Below the pieces are notes generated by a model. It saw nothing but the letters and a program-made list of their open reading frames with translations. It made no database searches and was not told the DNA's origin. From Glaciihabitans sp. (GTDB lineage Bacteria; Actinomycetota; Actinomycetes; Actinomycetales; Microbacteriaceae), in assembly GCA_025463785.1 (NCBI GenBank), contig JAODBD010000009.1:124001-188000 (forward strand): a DNA stretch of 64,000 bases, in the 5' to 3' direction. This document shows positions 36,698 to 47,054 of the stretch, in pieces (positions within the stretch are counted from its first letter, which is position 1; the number at the start of each line of letters is the position of its first letter). Made by a program: the position numbers and the translations under genes.

Positions 36698-39600
36698 GCC
36701 GGTCTCGCTGAACTCGCTACTCGGTCAGCCAAGCTGGTGTCCTGCCTGGCATCCGATCGCGCGAGACGTTCGGCGCGATCGAGCGCGTAGTCCTGCAGGC
36801 TTCGCACATCGAATCCATCCCGGATCGCCTCGAACGAGGCCACAGCAGCAGCGAGCTGCGCAATAGTGGTGAAGAGAGGCTTGTCAGCGGCAACCGTTGC
36901 GGTGCGGATCTCGTAGCCATCGGCGCGGGCGCTGCGCCCACTCGGAGTATTGATGACGACATCCACCTCTCCAGCGTTGATCAGGTCGACGATTGACGGC
37001 TGGCCCTCATCGGCGGTCTGGCCCAGGTCGTACTTGCGCACAACCCGCGCCTCAATGCCGTTGCGGCCAAGAATTTCGGCGGTTCCCTCGGTGGCGAGGA
37101 TTGCAAAGCCGAGCTGGCTCAACCGCAGGACCGGCAGGATGATTGCGCGCTTGTCGCGGTCTGCGACGGACACGAACACGGAACCAGTGGCTGGGAGGCC
37201 GCCGTAGGCCGCTTCCTGGCTCTTCGCAAACGCCTTGGGAAAGTTAGAGTCGATGCCCATGACCTCACCCGTCGATCGCATCTCGGGCCCGAGAACCGAG
37301 TCGACGACGTGACCTTCCTTGGTGCGGAACCGCTTGAACGGCAAGACGGCTTCCTTCACGGCAACCGGTGAATCGATGGGCACGATGGATCCGTCCTGCA
37401 CCGGAAGCAAACCACTATCGACGAGCTCGCGAATCGTTCGCCCAATCATGACTAGTGATGCGGCCTTGGCGAGCGGTATCCCCAGTGCCTTTGACACAAA
37501 CGGAACGGTTCGGGATGCCCGTGGATTTGCCTCGAGCACGTAAAGCACCCCCTGGCCGATGGCGAACTGCACGTTCAGCAGCCCGCGCACTCCTATGCCG
37601 CGAGCGATGCCGAGCGTCGCCTCGCGAACTCGATTGATCACGTCGCGGCCCAGAGTTACCGGCGGAAGGGTGCAGGCCGAATCGCCGGAATGGATGCCCG
37701 CTTCCTCGATGTGCTCCATAATTCCGCCGATGTATAGCTCGTGTCCGTCGAAGAGTGCGTCCACATCGATTTCGATCGCGTCGTCGAGGAAACGGTCCAC
37801 CAGGAGCGGCGAAGTCGGGCCGATGATTCCGAAGTCTTTGACCCGATCGAAGTAGTCGACCAGCGAATCGGTGTCGTACACGATTTCCATACCGCGGCCA
37901 CCGAGGACGAAGGACGGCCGGACCAGCACCGGGTATCCGATGTTCTCGGCCACAGCCACGGCATCCCGAACATTCGTCGCGGTGCCATTCTTTGGTGCGA
38001 GCAGGCGCGCTTCGTCGAGAATCCTGGAGAACAGGCCGCGCTCCTCTGCGAGGTTGATCGCTTCGGGAGAGGTTCCGAGAATCGGGACACCGGCGTCTTT
38101 CAGCCCCTGTGCCAGACCGAGTGCCGTCTGGCCCCCCAACTGAACGATGACCCCGACGAGCTCGCCGCTCCGGCTCTCTGCGTGGACGATTTCGAGCACG
38201 TCTTCGAGAGTAAGCGGCTCGAAGTAGAGGCGATCACTGGTGTCGTAGTCGGTCGAGACCGTCTCGGGATTGCAGTTGATCATGATGGTCTCGAACCCGG
38301 CGTCTGACAGTGCGAATGACGCGTGCACGCAGCTGTAGTCGAATTCGATCCCCTGCCCGATACGATTTGGGCCTGAGCCGAGGATGATCACCTTGCGTCG
38401 GTCGCTGGCGATGACTTCGGTCTCGAGGTCATAGCTCGAGTAGTGGTAGGGCGTGAGGGCGGGGAACTCACCGGCGCAGGTGTCAACAGTCTTGTAGACC
38501 GGGCGCACCCCGGTGCTCCAGCGTGCAAGACGGACCTGCTCCTCGGTCAGGCCGCGGAGGTCGGCGATTTGCGCGTCGCTGAATCCGTGGTCCTTCGCGA
38601 GCCGGAATAGCGCGGCGTCGAGCGGTCGCAGTGTGCCAATTTCGGCTGCGACCTCGTTAATGAGCACGATCTGGTCGATGAACCAGGGGTCGATGCCCGT
38701 CGCCTGGAACACCTCGGCATTGGTCGCACCAGCGCGAAGTGCCTGCTGGACGGTCACGATGCGACCGTCGGTCGGCACGCTCGCAAGCTCGAGCAGCGAT
38801 GTCTTGTTGCCGGGACTGCCGCTCCAGTGGAAGCTGCTCCCCCGCTTCTCCAGCGAACGAAGAGCCTTCTGCAACGCAGTCGAATAGTTGCGGCCGATAG
38901 CCATTGCCTCGCCCACCGACTTCATCGTGGTCGTAAGCGTGGTGTCGGCTGCGGGGAATTTCTCGAAAGCGAAGCGCGGAACCTTGACAACGACGTAATC
39001 GAGTGTCGGTTCGAACGATGCCGGTGTCACCCTCGTGATGTCGTTCGGAATCTCGTCGAGGCGGTAGCCGATCGCAAGTTTGGCCGCGATCTTTGCAATC
39101 GGAAACCCGGTCGCCTTGGATGCCAGCGCCGAGGAGCGCGACACTCTCGGGTTCATCTCGATCACGATCACGCGCCCATTTGCGGGGTCGACAGCAAACT
39201 GGATGTTGCATCCACCCGTATCGACGCCCACCGCCCGGATGATGTCGATGCCGATGTCGCGCAGGTTCTGGAACTCGCGATCGGTGAGCGTCAGCGCCGG
39301 GGCAACCGTGATCGAGTCTCCCGTGTGGACTCCGACCGGGTCGACGTTCTCGATCGAGCACACCACGACGGTGTTGTCTGCGGTGTCACGCATGAGCTCG
39401 AGTTCGTATTCCTTCCAGCCGAGGATCGATTCTTCCAGCAGAACCTCGGTCGTCGGGCTCTGATGCAGGCCGTCGGTAACCATTCGAACGAGTTCGCCCT
39501 CGTCGTAGGCGAAGCCCGAGCCGAGACCGCCCATGGTGAAGCTCGGACGAATGACCAGCGGATAGCCGAGGTCGTTTGCTGCGGCAATCGCCTCGTCAAC

Positions 39601-40053
39601 CGTGTGTGCAATGTGACTTCTCGCGACCTCGGCGCCAGCATCGATGACCAGCTGCTTGAAGATCTGGCGATCCTCGCCCTTATTGATGGCCTCGAAATTC
39701 GCGCCGATCAGCTCGACGTCATATTTTTCGAGGATGCCGTGATTGTGCAGCTCGATTGCCGCGTTGAGCGCGGTCTGGCCGCCCAGAGTTGGCAGGATTG
39801 CATCCGGCCGTTCCTTTGCGATGATCGTCTCGATGACCTGCCAGGTGATCGGTTCGATGTAGGTGGCATCGGCGAAGTCGGGGTCGGTCATGATGGTTGC
39901 CGGGTTCGAATTCACGAGGATCACACGAACACCCTCCTCGCGCAGAACTCGGCAGGCCTGGGTTCCCGAGTAGTCGAACTCGGCCGCCTGACCGATCACG
40001 ATCGGACCTGAACCGATGACCAGAACGCTGTTGATGTCGTCGCGCTTGGGCAT
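36694..40053 (-). CDS. carB: Carbamoyl-phosphate synthase large subunit
   Basis: 1,119 residues with the duplicated ATP-grasp halves: [20 protein letters not shown] (first) and [20 protein letters not shown] (second), each followed by [11 protein letters not shown] or [10 protein letters not shown], plus a C-terminal MGS-like allosteric domain (NTPSGR). It makes carbamoyl phosphate from bicarbonate, two ATP and ammonia from CarA. It supplies both pyrimidine and arginine synthesis. It shares one base with carA's stop and overlaps pyrF by 4 nt. Confidence 0.98.
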   Translation of the reverse strand: MPKRDDINSVLVIGSGPIVIGQAAEFDYSGTQACRVLREEGVRVILVNSNPATIMTDPDFADATYIEPITWQVIETIIAKERPDAILPTLGGQTALNAAIELHNHGILEKYDVELIGANFEAINKGEDRQIFKQLVIDAGAEVARSHIAHTVDEAIAAANDLGYPLVIRPSFTMGGLGSGFAYDEGELVRMVTDGLHQSPTTEVLLEESILGWKEYELELMRDTADNTVVVCSIENVDPVGVHTGDSITVAPALTLTDREFQNLRDIGIDIIRAVGVDTGGCNIQFAVDPANGRVIVIEMNPRVSRSSALASKATGFPIAKIAAKLAIGYRLDEIPNDITRVTPASFEPTLDYVVVKVPRFAFEKFPAADTTLTTTMKSVGEAMAIGRNYSTALQKALRSLEKRGSSFHWSGSPGNKTSLLELASVPTDGRIVTVQQALRAGATNAEVFQATGIDPWFIDQIVLINEVAAEIGTLRPLDAALFRLAKDHGFSDAQIADLRGLTEEQVRLARWSTGVRPVYKTVDTCAGEFPALTPYHYSSYDLETEVIASDRRKVIILGSGPNRIGQGIEFDYSCVHASFALSDAGFETIMINCNPETVSTDYDTSDRLYFEPLTLEDVLEIVHAESRSGELVGVIVQLGGQTALGLAQGLKDAGVPILGTSPEAINLAEERGLFSRILDEARLLAPKNGTATNVRDAVAVAENIGYPVLVRPSFVLGGRGMEIVYDTDSLVDYFDRVKDFGIIGPTSPLLVDRFLDDAIEIDVDALFDGHELYIGGIMEHIEEAGIHSGDSACTLPPVTLGRDVINRVREATLGIARGIGVRGLLNVQFAIGQGVLYVLEANPRASRTVPFVSKALGIPLAKAASLVMIGRTIRELVDSGLLPVQDGSIVPIDSPVAVKEAVLPFKRFRTKEGHVVDSVLGPEMRSTGEVMGIDSNFPKAFAKSQEAAYGGLPATGSVFVSVADRDKRAIILPVLRLSQLGFAILATEGTAEILGRNGIEARVVRKYDLGQTADEGQPSIVDLINAGEVDVVINTPSGRSARADGYEIRTATVAADKPLFTTIAQLAAAVASFEAIRDGFDVRSLQDYALDRAERLARSDARQDTSLADRVASSARPA

Positions 40054-41189
40054 TAGTTCTTGTCCTTCTTTGCGACGACGAGGTCTCTGAATCGATCGAA
40101 CAGATAGTTGCTGTCGTGTGGTCCGGCTGCGGCTTCGGGATGGTACTGCACCGAGAAGGCAGGAATGTCGAGCGCGCTAAGGCCCTCAACCACGTTGTCG
40201 TTGAGATTGACGTGGCTCACCTGTACCCGACCGAAGCCCGCTGGCGATTCGACTACTTCACCGATCGGAGCATCGACGGCGAATCCGTGGTTGTGGCTCG
40301 TGATCTCGGTGCGCCCCGTGGCGACATCCACGACCGGCTGGTTGATGCCGCGGTGGCCAAAAGGCAGCTTGTAGGTTCCGAATCCGAGTGCGCGGCCCAG
40401 CAACTGGTTACCGAAGCAGATGCCAAAGAACGGCAGACCCTCGCGAAGTACGCCCTGAAGGAGAGCGACGTGTTTGTCGGATGCGCCAGGGTCGCCTGGT
40501 CCGTTCGAGAAGAACACGGCGTCTGGACGCTGTTCGAGTAGTTCCTCGAGCGTGATGCTCTGCGGCACAACTCGTACATCAAACCCGCGTGCGGCCAGGT
40601 AGCGCAGGGTTGAGGCCTTGACTCCGAGATCCAGCACTGCGACCGAGCCGATCCGCTCGCCCTCAGCTGGTATGAAGTACGCGTCCACCGTTGACACCGT
40701 GCCGGACAGATTCTGACCGGTCATTTCGGCCGACCCGAGCACGAGCGCGAGCTGCTGTTCGTGGGAGAGGCCGGCGTCTGGTCCGGAAAACACCCCCGCG
40801 CGCATGACGCCCGCGTCCCGGAGCCTGCGAGTGATGGCGCGGGTATCGATGCCACTGATGCCCACGACCCCCTGGCTCACCAGCTGGTCGTCAAGTGAAC
40901 CAGTTGCGCGGTAATTCGAAACGATGCGCGAGGGGTCGCGCACGACATACCCCGAGACCCAGATCCGCGAGGATTCCGGGTCTTCGTCATTCACGCCGGT
41001 GTTGCCGATGTGCGGCGCCGTCATGATGACGATCTGGCCCGCGTAGCTCGGATCGGTCAGGGTCTCCTGATACCCGGTCATGCCGGTGGCAAAGACCGCT
41101 TCGCCAAAGGTGCGGCCGCGGGCACCGTAAGCCAGTCCGTTGTACCGGGTGCCGTCTTCGAGAACGAGAACTGCTGCGTCGAACGTCAC
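40053..41189 (-). CDS. carA: Carbamoyl-phosphate synthase small subunit
   Basis: 378 residues: N-terminal CPSase domain ([33 protein letters not shown]) and a class I glutamine amidotransferase with nucleophile Cys in [16 protein letters not shown] and His in [11 protein letters not shown]. It hydrolyses glutamine and passes ammonia to CarB. The start overlaps the upstream PH-like protein gene by 4 nt. Confidence 0.97.
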   Translation of the reverse strand: MTFDAAVLVLEDGTRYNGLAYGARGRTFGEAVFATGMTGYQETLTDPSYAGQIVIMTAPHIGNTGVNDEDPESSRIWVSGYVVRDPSRIVSNYRATGSLDDQLVSQGVVGISGIDTRAITRRLRDAGVMRAGVFSGPDAGLSHEQQLALVLGSAEMTGQNLSGTVSTVDAYFIPAEGERIGSVAVLDLGVKASTLRYLAARGFDVRVVPQSITLEELLEQRPDAVFFSNGPGDPGASDKHVALLQGVLREGLPFFGICFGNQLLGRALGFGTYKLPFGHRGINQPVVDVATGRTEITSHNHGFAVDAPIGEVVESPAGFGRVQVSHVNLNDNVVEGLSALDIPAFSVQYHPEAAAGPHDSNYLFDRFRDLVVAKKDKN

Positions 41190-41707
41190 TGCGACTTGTC
41201 TCCTGGGGTGAGGGGGCTGGTGGGCGACAGTGCTGGCGCCGCGATGGAATCCAGCGCCTCAATCAGCGCGTCGGTTTCGGCGACCCGAAGGTAGCTGTCA
41301 AGTCTGGTCGCTCCAAGGGTCCAGGCAACGAGCACCAGGCCGCCGGGCTCGACTACGCGGTCAATCGTGTACTGCGCGCGGGAAATCTCGCGAACGTCTC
41401 CTCGGGGGATGAACACGTTGTTGCCAGGCAGGCCGAGCACAATTCCGGCTTCCGTGACAGCAATGGTCGCTCGCGCTCGGAATCCGAGACCGCGCACAGC
41501 CACCCGATTGAGCGGCTGCCCGTCGAGGGTGGTTGAGACGTAGAAACCGTCGAACTCGCCGATCAGGGCACCGAGGTCACTGGGGATGGCCGCGGTCGCC
41601 GGGATATCGCGCTGACGTCGTCGACGCATGGCCCAGCCGATCGCCCCGAGCGCGATAATCACCGCGAAGCCGATCATCACGAAGGTCAATAGTTCTGCTC
41701 TGTTCAT
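41186..41707 (-). CDS. Membrane-anchored PH-like domain protein of the pyr operon
   Basis: 173 residues: one N-terminal membrane helix ([20 protein letters not shown]), a basic stop-transfer stretch RRRRQR, then a soluble domain of about 130 residues with bacterial PH-like strands ([40 protein letters not shown]). Genes of this kind sit between pyrC and carA in many actinobacteria. The 4-nt overlaps on both sides show strict co-translation, but no pyrimidine role is established. Confidence 0.8.
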   Translation of the reverse strand: MNRAELLTFVMIGFAVIIALGAIGWAMRRRRQRDIPATAAIPSDLGALIGEFDGFYVSTTLDGQPLNRVAVRGLGFRARATIAVTEAGIVLGLPGNNVFIPRGDVREISRAQYTIDRVVEPGGLVLVAWTLGATRLDSYLRVAETDALIEALDSIAAPALSPTSPLTPGDKSQ

Positions 41708-43041
41708 GCTTGACTCATTTCACGGGACGATCGCGCGGCTTGCGCGGCCAACGCGACCTCGGCCGCATCGACGAGTTCGCCTTCGAGGACCGTCGGATAG
41801 CCGTTGTGAATGGTCGCGATCACGCGGCCGGGAAGCTCACGCCCGAGGTAGGGCGAGTTTGTGCCCTTGCCGCGGAGATCCTCGAGTCCGAATACGTGGC
41901 TCACTGTGGCGTCGTACAGCGTGAGGTTCGCCGGACTGCCCGGAACGAAGGCGGCGTCGTAACCAGCCAGCCGACCGATTTCTGCCGGCTTCCTCGAGAG
42001 GATGCTGGCGACATCCGCCCAGCCGATGAGACCGGTATCAACCATCGCGAGTTGCACAATGCTCAGAGCCGATTCGAGACCGACCATGCCGAACGAGGCT
42101 TCGTCCCAGGCACACTGCTTGGATTCGGCCGGATGCGGAGCGTGATCCGTTGCGACAATGTCGATCGTTCCATCGGCGAGGGCAACGCGGAGCGCCTGCA
42201 CGTCTTCGTCACGGCGCAGCGGCGGGTTCACCTTGTAGCGAGAGTCGTAGGAACGCGCGAGTTCATCGGTCAGCAGCAGGTGATGGGGTGTGACTTCGGC
42301 TGTCACGTGAATGCCGCGAGCCTTTGCCCATCGCACGACATCGACCGACCCGGCAGTAGACACGTGACAGACGTGGAGACGAGCTCCGACGTGCTGCGCG
42401 AGCAGTACATCCCGCGCGATAATCGACTCCTCCGCGACGGCCGGCCAACCTGCCAACCCGAGCTCAGCCGAGACAGCGCCCTCGTTCATCTGCGCGTCCT
42501 CGGTGAGTCGAGGCTCCTGGGAGTGCTGGGCAATCACTCCCCCAAAGGTCTTGACGTACTCGAGCGCGCGTCTCATCAGGAGCGCATCCGACACGCATTT
42601 GCCGTCGTCTGAGAACACCCGAACCCGCGCCCGCGAACCGGCCATGGCGCCGATCTCGCTCAACCGCTCGCCACCCAGCCCTACCGTCACGGCGCCGACC
42701 GGCCGCACCGTGACGTACCCGTGCTGATCGCCGAGCGACTGCACCTGCTCGACGACGCCCGCGGTATCGGCGACGGGTGAGGTGTTGGCCATGGCATGGA
42801 CAGCGGTGAAGCCGCCGGCCGCTGCGGCACGCGATCCGGTAAGAACCGTCTCGCTCTGCTCGAATCCAGGTTCGCGCAGGTGTGTATGCAGGTCGACAAG
42901 CCCGGGCAGAACCACCAGCCCGGTCGCGTCGATCACGCGGCTGCCTGCGCCCTTGCCCGCGACGTCCACGAAACGACCGCCCTCGATTGCAAGGTCGGAT
43001 GACGTGCCGTCCGGCAGCGTCGCACCCGTGATGACGATCAT
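41704..43041 (-). CDS. pyrC: Dihydroorotase
   Basis: 445 residues, type I dihydroorotase: metal-binding VDLHTHLREPG, substrate Asn in MANTSP, His in VCHVSTAG and TPHHLLL, and the catalytic Asp in DIVATDHAPH. It closes carbamoyl aspartate to dihydroorotate. The ATG at 43039-43041 fits the family start (MIVITGATLPDG); an upstream extension would run into the 52-bp gap and pyrB. Confidence 0.96.
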   Translation of the reverse strand: MIVITGATLPDGTSSDLAIEGGRFVDVAGKGAGSRVIDATGLVVLPGLVDLHTHLREPGFEQSETVLTGSRAAAAGGFTAVHAMANTSPVADTAGVVEQVQSLGDQHGYVTVRPVGAVTVGLGGERLSEIGAMAGSRARVRVFSDDGKCVSDALLMRRALEYVKTFGGVIAQHSQEPRLTEDAQMNEGAVSAELGLAGWPAVAEESIIARDVLLAQHVGARLHVCHVSTAGSVDVVRWAKARGIHVTAEVTPHHLLLTDELARSYDSRYKVNPPLRRDEDVQALRVALADGTIDIVATDHAPHPAESKQCAWDEASFGMVGLESALSIVQLAMVDTGLIGWADVASILSRKPAEIGRLAGYDAAFVPGSPANLTLYDATVSHVFGLEDLRGKGTNSPYLGRELPGRVIATIHNGYPTVLEGELVDAAEVALAAQAARSSREMSQA

Positions 43042-43093
43042 CGCGCTGTTTCCCCTTCGTAGCTGCTCTGGCAGGTTCGGTTTGCGGTTGCAC

Positions 43094-44041
43094 TCACGAC
43101 TCGGCCGCACCCGCGAGCAGAAGGTACAGCACGGCCATCCTGACCGAGACACCGTTGGCGACCTGCTCGAGCACGGTCGACCGACTCGAATCGGCTGCGC
43201 CGGCGGAAATTTCGAGGCCGCGAACCATCGGTCCAGGGTGCATGACCATGGTATCCGGGCGCAGTCGGGAAAGCCGCTCGTCGTCGAGCCCCCACTGCCT
43301 CGAATACTCGCGGGGGTTCGGGAAAAAGGCCGCATGCATCCGCTCGGCCTGGATTCGAAGCATCATGACAACATCAGGGTCAGCGTCGATCGACTCGTCA
43401 AGGTCGTAGCCGATCGTCACCGGCCATCCCGTCGTATTCGACGGAAGCAGGGTCGCGGGCGCGACCAGGTTGACCGACGCTCCGAGAGTGTTGAGGAGCC
43501 AGACGTTCGACCGGGCGACCCTCGAGTGCAGGATGTCGCCCACGATTGTCACGCGAAGGCCAGCGAGATCGCGACCACGAGACGCCTCACCGTGCAGCCG
43601 TTTGCGCATGGTGAACGCGTCGAGCAGTGCCTGGGTTGGATGCTCGTGCGTGCCGTCGCCCGCATTCAGAATGGACGCGTCAATCCACTTGCTTTCCGCG
43701 AGGACCTGCGCCGCGCCGGATGCCGAGTGGCGCACGACGACCGCATCCGCACCCATCGCCGCAAGGGTTTGTGCGGTGTCCTTGAGCCCCTCGCCCTTCG
43801 AGACGCTCGAGCCTTTGGCAGTGAAGTTGATCAGGTCGGCACTCAGTCGTTTGGCCGCGACTTCGAAGCTGGTACGCGTTCTGGTCGAGTCTTCAAAGAA
43901 CAGGTTGATGACCGTCTTGCCGCGGAGGGTCGGCAGTTTCTTCATTTCGCGAGTGGCGACATCCGCCATGTCCTCCGCAACATCCAGAATGCCAACCGCG
44001 GTGTCTCGGTCGAGATCTTTCGTGCTCAGTAGATGCTTCAT
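43094..44041 (-). CDS. pyrB: Aspartate carbamoyltransferase catalytic subunit
   Basis: 315 residues with the carbamoyl-phosphate loop [12 protein letters not shown], the 80s-loop [24 protein letters not shown] and MHPGPMVRG. It joins carbamoyl phosphate and aspartate. No regulatory pyrI gene is present, as in other PyrR-controlled operons. It overlaps pyrR by 4 nt. Confidence 0.97.
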   Translation of the reverse strand: MKHLLSTKDLDRDTAVGILDVAEDMADVATREMKKLPTLRGKTVINLFFEDSTRTRTSFEVAAKRLSADLINFTAKGSSVSKGEGLKDTAQTLAAMGADAVVVRHSASGAAQVLAESKWIDASILNAGDGTHEHPTQALLDAFTMRKRLHGEASRGRDLAGLRVTIVGDILHSRVARSNVWLLNTLGASVNLVAPATLLPSNTTGWPVTIGYDLDESIDADPDVVMMLRIQAERMHAAFFPNPREYSRQWGLDDERLSRLRPDTMVMHPGPMVRGLEISAGAADSSRSTVLEQVANGVSVRMAVLYLLLAGAAES

Positions 44042-44568
44042 GACTCGATCGTCACCTCCTCGACACCGTCAATCTCGAGGAGGCGCACGTTAATGCGCTC
44101 ACCTTCGGTAGTCGGAAGGTTCTTGCCTACGAAGTCGGGGCGGATCGGCAGTTCGCGATGACCGCGATCAACGAGGGTGGCGAGCCTGACATAGCGTGGG
44201 CGACCAATGGCGCTGAGGGCGTCCAACGCCGCCCGAATCGTCCTGCCCGAATACAGAACGTCGTCAACGAGGATGACCAGTTTGCCGTCGATGCCGCCTG
44301 CTGGCACAGCGGTGCGGCCCGGGGCTCGGGTGGGATTTCGGGCGAGATCGTCGCGGTACATCGTGACGTCCAGCGATCCAACCGCGATCGGGAGGTCGGC
44401 CGCACTTACCATCGTCGCGCCGATGCGTTGCGCAAGCACGACACCCCTCGTCGGAATGCCCAACACGACGGTATCGAGCCACTCGCGATTGGACTCAAGG
44501 ATCTCGTGAGAGATCCGAGTCAACGCTCGCGTTATGTCAGCGGGCTGCAAAACTGTGCGTGCAGTCAC
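44038..44568 (-). CDS. pyrR: Bifunctional pyr operon regulator PyrR/uracil phosphoribosyltransferase
   Basis: 176 residues: PRPP-binding signature [20 protein letters not shown]-terminal [15 protein letters not shown] and basic RNA-binding patches. PyrR binds a loop in pyr mRNA when UMP is high and also has weak uracil phosphoribosyltransferase activity. It is the first gene of the operon. Its GTG start has AGGAGG 5 nt upstream, and that site touches a PyrR-binding hairpin at 44579-44600, so it probably controls its own translation and that of the coupled genes downstream. Confidence 0.96.
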   Translation of the reverse strand: MTARTVLQPADITRALTRISHEILESNREWLDTVVLGIPTRGVVLAQRIGATMVSAADLPIAVGSLDVTMYRDDLARNPTRAPGRTAVPAGGIDGKLVILVDDVLYSGRTIRAALDALSAIGRPRYVRLATLVDRGHRELPIRPDFVGKNLPTTEGERINVRLLEIDGVEEVTIES

Positions 44569-44578
44569 TCTGACCTCC

Positions 44579-44600
44579 TTCCCCGCCTCTCTGGACGGAA
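44579..44600 (-). promoter_or_regulatory. PyrR-binding hairpin abutting the pyrR ribosome binding site
   Basis: The mRNA reads TTCC-GTCCAGAGAGGCGG-GGAA followed at once by AGGAGG. The loop core TCCAGAGAGGC matches the PyrR consensus (UCCNGNGAGGY) and the TTCC/GGAA arms can close it. The stem ends on the first base of the Shine-Dalgarno sequence (44574-44579), so bound PyrR would shield the ribosome site. This arrangement is the one reported for translational repression in Mycobacterium smegmatis. No terminator hairpin of the Bacillus attenuation type is visible. Confidence 0.75.
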
Positions 44601-44687
44601 CTTAAAGGATGTCTGGTGTGACCAGCGTAGCAGGCGCGCCGACCCCGCTCGCCGTGCTGCATCGAGCGGGCAATCGGCACCGGCTGA

Positions 44688-45104
44688 TCAGACCTTTGTG
44701 TGAGCGATCCGCCCCAGCAGCCCGTTTACGAACCCCGACGAATCGTCGGTGCTCAACGACTTCGCCGATTCAACAGCCTCCGCGATCGCGACAGCGTCGG
44801 GCACCTCCGGATTGAACAACAGCTCCCAGATGCCAATCCGGATGATCGCGCGATCGACCGCGGGCATCCGCTCGATCGGCCAACCCTGAGAATAGGTCTC
44901 GATGAGTTCGTCGATCTCGTCTCCGTGGGCGACGACGCCGTCGACGATTTGCTTGGCGTACGCCCAGGAGTTCGCTCGTCGAGTCGGATCGGCGAGCTGG
45001 CGGTTCTCTTCCGCGAGCAGCGTCGCGTTGATCGACTCTCCCCGGACATCCGCTCCGTACAGAACGTCGAGTGCGCGCTTGCGCGATTTACTGCGGGCGC
45101 TCAC
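44688..45104 (-). CDS. nusB: Transcription antitermination factor NusB
   Basis: 138 residues of the all-helical NusB fold: RSKSRKRALDVLYGADVRG, a WPIERMPAVDRAIIRIGIWE helix and the C-terminal FVNGLLGRIA. NusB with NusE binds boxA RNA and supports antitermination in rRNA operons. Its GTG shares one base with the efp stop (TAGTG). A 119-bp gap to pyrR holds the PyrR loop and probably the pyr promoter. Confidence 0.95.
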   Translation of the reverse strand: MSARSKSRKRALDVLYGADVRGESINATLLAEENRQLADPTRRANSWAYAKQIVDGVVAHGDEIDELIETYSQGWPIERMPAVDRAIIRIGIWELLFNPEVPDAVAIAEAVESAKSLSTDDSSGFVNGLLGRIAHTKV

Positions 45105-45664
45105 TAGTTGATGCGGCCGAGGTAGCTGCCGTCACGCGTGTCGACCTTCACCCTGGTTCCCTGCTCAAGGAACAGTGGGACCTGAATCTCATAGCCGGTC
45201 TCAACGGTCGCCGGCTTGGTTCCTGCAGATGACCGGTCGCCCTGAAGACCTGGCTCGGTGTAAGTGACTTCGAGAATGACGGATGCGGGAAGCTCGACGT
45301 ACAGCGGGTCGCCATTGTGCAGGGCGATCGTCACCGTCTGGTTTTCGAGCATGAAGTTGGGAGCATCGCCGACCTGCGCCTCGCTGAGCGTGATCTGGTC
45401 GTAGTCGGATGCGTTCATGAACACATAGCCGTCACCATCCTTGTACAGGTAGGTGAAGTCGCTGCGGTCGACCGTCTCGGTTTCGATCTTCGCGCCAGCG
45501 TTGAAAGTGCGGTCAACGACCTTGCCGCTCATGACGTTCTTGACCTTGGTGCGCACGAAAGCGCCACCCTTGCCCGGCTTGACGTGCTGGAAGTCGATGA
45601 CGGTCCAGAGCTGGCCGTCCATGTTGAGAACGACGCCGTTGCGAATATCGCTGGTCGAAGCCAT
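45104..45664 (-). CDS. efp: Translation elongation factor P
   Basis: 186 residues with the three EF-P beta-barrel domains; the tip lysine of domain I is Lys32 in [17 protein letters not shown] rescues ribosomes stalled at proline runs. The neighbours contain no EpmA/EpmB or YmfI-type modification genes, in line with unmodified EF-P in actinobacteria. It precedes nusB with a 1-nt overlap. Confidence 0.97.
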   Translation of the reverse strand: MASTSDIRNGVVLNMDGQLWTVIDFQHVKPGKGGAFVRTKVKNVMSGKVVDRTFNAGAKIETETVDRSDFTYLYKDGDGYVFMNASDYDQITLSEAQVGDAPNFMLENQTVTIALHNGDPLYVELPASVILEVTYTEPGLQGDRSSAGTKPATVETGYEIQVPLFLEQGTRVKVDTRDGSYLGRIN

Positions 45665-45739
45665 TGAGAAGTCCGTTCGTGGGAGATGTGCTTGCCCGAA
45701 GGCGCAGCCGCGATAGCGCGACCCTCAAGTGTACCCGGG

Positions 45740-46180
45740 CTATTTGGACCGGCGCCCAACCGCCGAGAGCGCAAGCAGGTAGGACTCGAGTCCGAATCCA
45801 GCGATGACACCCGTGGCGACGCCCGAGATGACGCTGTTGTGCCGAAACTCCTCGCGCGCATGCGGGTTCGAGATATGCACCTCTATGACGGTTCCACCCG
45901 ACTTCGTGACCAGAGCCACGGCATCCCGAAGCGCGTACGAGTAGTGCGTGAATGCGGCGGGATTCAGGATGACCGGAGACTTCGTATCGACGGCACTGTG
46001 CAGCCAGCCCATGAGCTCGGCCTCGTCGTCGGTCTGCCTGACGTCGATCTCCATGCCGATTGGCGCCTCCGACTTCAGCAGCAGCGCCAGCGCCGCGAGA
46101 TCCTGATTGCCGTACACGTCGGGCTCGCGACTGCCGAGGCGACCGAGGTTGGGTCCATTGAGCACGAGCACGGTTGTCAT
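45740..46180 (-). CDS. aroQ: 3-dehydroquinate dehydratase, type II
   Basis: 146 residues: LVLNGPNLGRLGSREPDVYG (catalytic Arg and Tyr loop), NPAAFTHYSYALRDAV and HISNPHAREEFRH. It makes 3-dehydroshikimate. The ATG at 46178-46180 has TAGG ten bases upstream; a TTG three codons earlier has no spacing for a ribosome site. In other actinobacteria aroQ usually follows aroB, but here a four-gene exporter cassette separates them, and only 21 bp lies between aroQ and the last cassette gene. Confidence 0.95.
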   Translation of the reverse strand: MTTVLVLNGPNLGRLGSREPDVYGNQDLAALALLLKSEAPIGMEIDVRQTDDEAELMGWLHSAVDTKSPVILNPAAFTHYSYALRDAVALVTKSGGTVIEVHISNPHAREEFRHNSVISGVATGVIAGFGLESYLLALSAVGRRSK

Positions 46181-46201
46181 GGTGGTCAAGCCTAGCGAGC
46201 G

Positions 46202-47050
46202 TCAGCCCCGCAGATCGCGACGCTGGAATACGAGAACGGCAGCGAGAGTAACGACAATGCTCACCCCGCCGAGGAGCGCGAGGTGTGCCCCATCCGCGCC
46301 ATGGGCAAGCGGGTTGGAGGCAATGTAGTAGTACCAGGGACTCAACTTTTGGCCGGCAGCCAGCGCCTTGTTGAGCGGAAGGAAGGTGTTTGCAGCGAAC
46401 GCAGCGACGGCGAAGAGCGACGGCACGAGCGTCGCCGACCGCTTGTTTCCCGTTGCACTCCCCACGAGGAAGCCGAGCGCGCCGAATACGATGCCGAGTA
46501 GCAGCGTGTGCGAAGCGGCGCCGACAATCCCGGCTGGAGACAATCCGAGGGCTCCGATGAGGTTTCCGAGCTCCAGCCCGATGCCGACACAGACGGCCAC
46601 GAAGAAGACGAGGATCACCGTCGCAATCATCTTCGCGACGAGAAACGTACCGCGACCGATGGGGACACTCAGTGCGAGCCCGAGGGTCTTCTCTTCCTCC
46701 TCACCCGCCGATGCCGCGGCAGCGCTCATCACCGCGACCACAATGGCAGCTGCGGGCGCCAGCAGCGAAAGCAGTTCCGCATTCGCCCATCCGGCGCTCG
46801 TCGAGAGGTCGGTGCCGCCAGAGATCGCGGCGACGAGGTCGTTCATCCCCCGCGGCATCGCACGGAACACGTCGCGCAGCGGCGGCCAGAGAAGTCCGAG
46901 GACCGCACCAATGGCGAGCATATAGAAGGATGCCGCCCCGACAACCTGAGTCCGATCCTTCACCGCCTTCCCGATCAGCGCGACGACTGCGCCGTTTCGA
47001 GCGCCTTTGGCCTCCGGGGCGAACGAACCTTGAGCGAGCATGGTTGTCAT
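46202..47050 (-). CDS. ABC-2-type transporter permease, subunit 2
   Basis: 282 residues with six predicted membrane helices and the loop signature AGEEEEKTLGLALSVPIGRG after helix 2, which is the ABC-2 exporter pattern also seen in the neighbouring subunit (REEEKGTMSMLSAQP). Both end in NRRDLKG or QRRDLRG. It forms a heterodimeric channel with the 47055-47831 product. The transported compound is unknown; drug, lipid or antimicrobial export would be typical. Confidence 0.85.
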   Translation of the reverse strand: MTTMLAQGSFAPEAKGARNGAVVALIGKAVKDRTQVVGAASFYMLAIGAVLGLLWPPLRDVFRAMPRGMNDLVAAISGGTDLSTSAGWANAELLSLLAPAAAIVVAVMSAAAASAGEEEEKTLGLALSVPIGRGTFLVAKMIATVILVFFVAVCVGIGLELGNLIGALGLSPAGIVGAASHTLLLGIVFGALGFLVGSATGNKRSATLVPSLFAVAAFAANTFLPLNKALAAGQKLSPWYYYIASNPLAHGADGAHLALLGGVSIVVTLAAVLVFQRRDLRG

Positions 47051-47054
47051 CGGC

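Noticed and set aside
38827-40011. 394-codon plus-strand frame opposite carB
   Set aside because: Antisense shadow of a highly conserved gene; His/Asp/Arg-rich product without family features.
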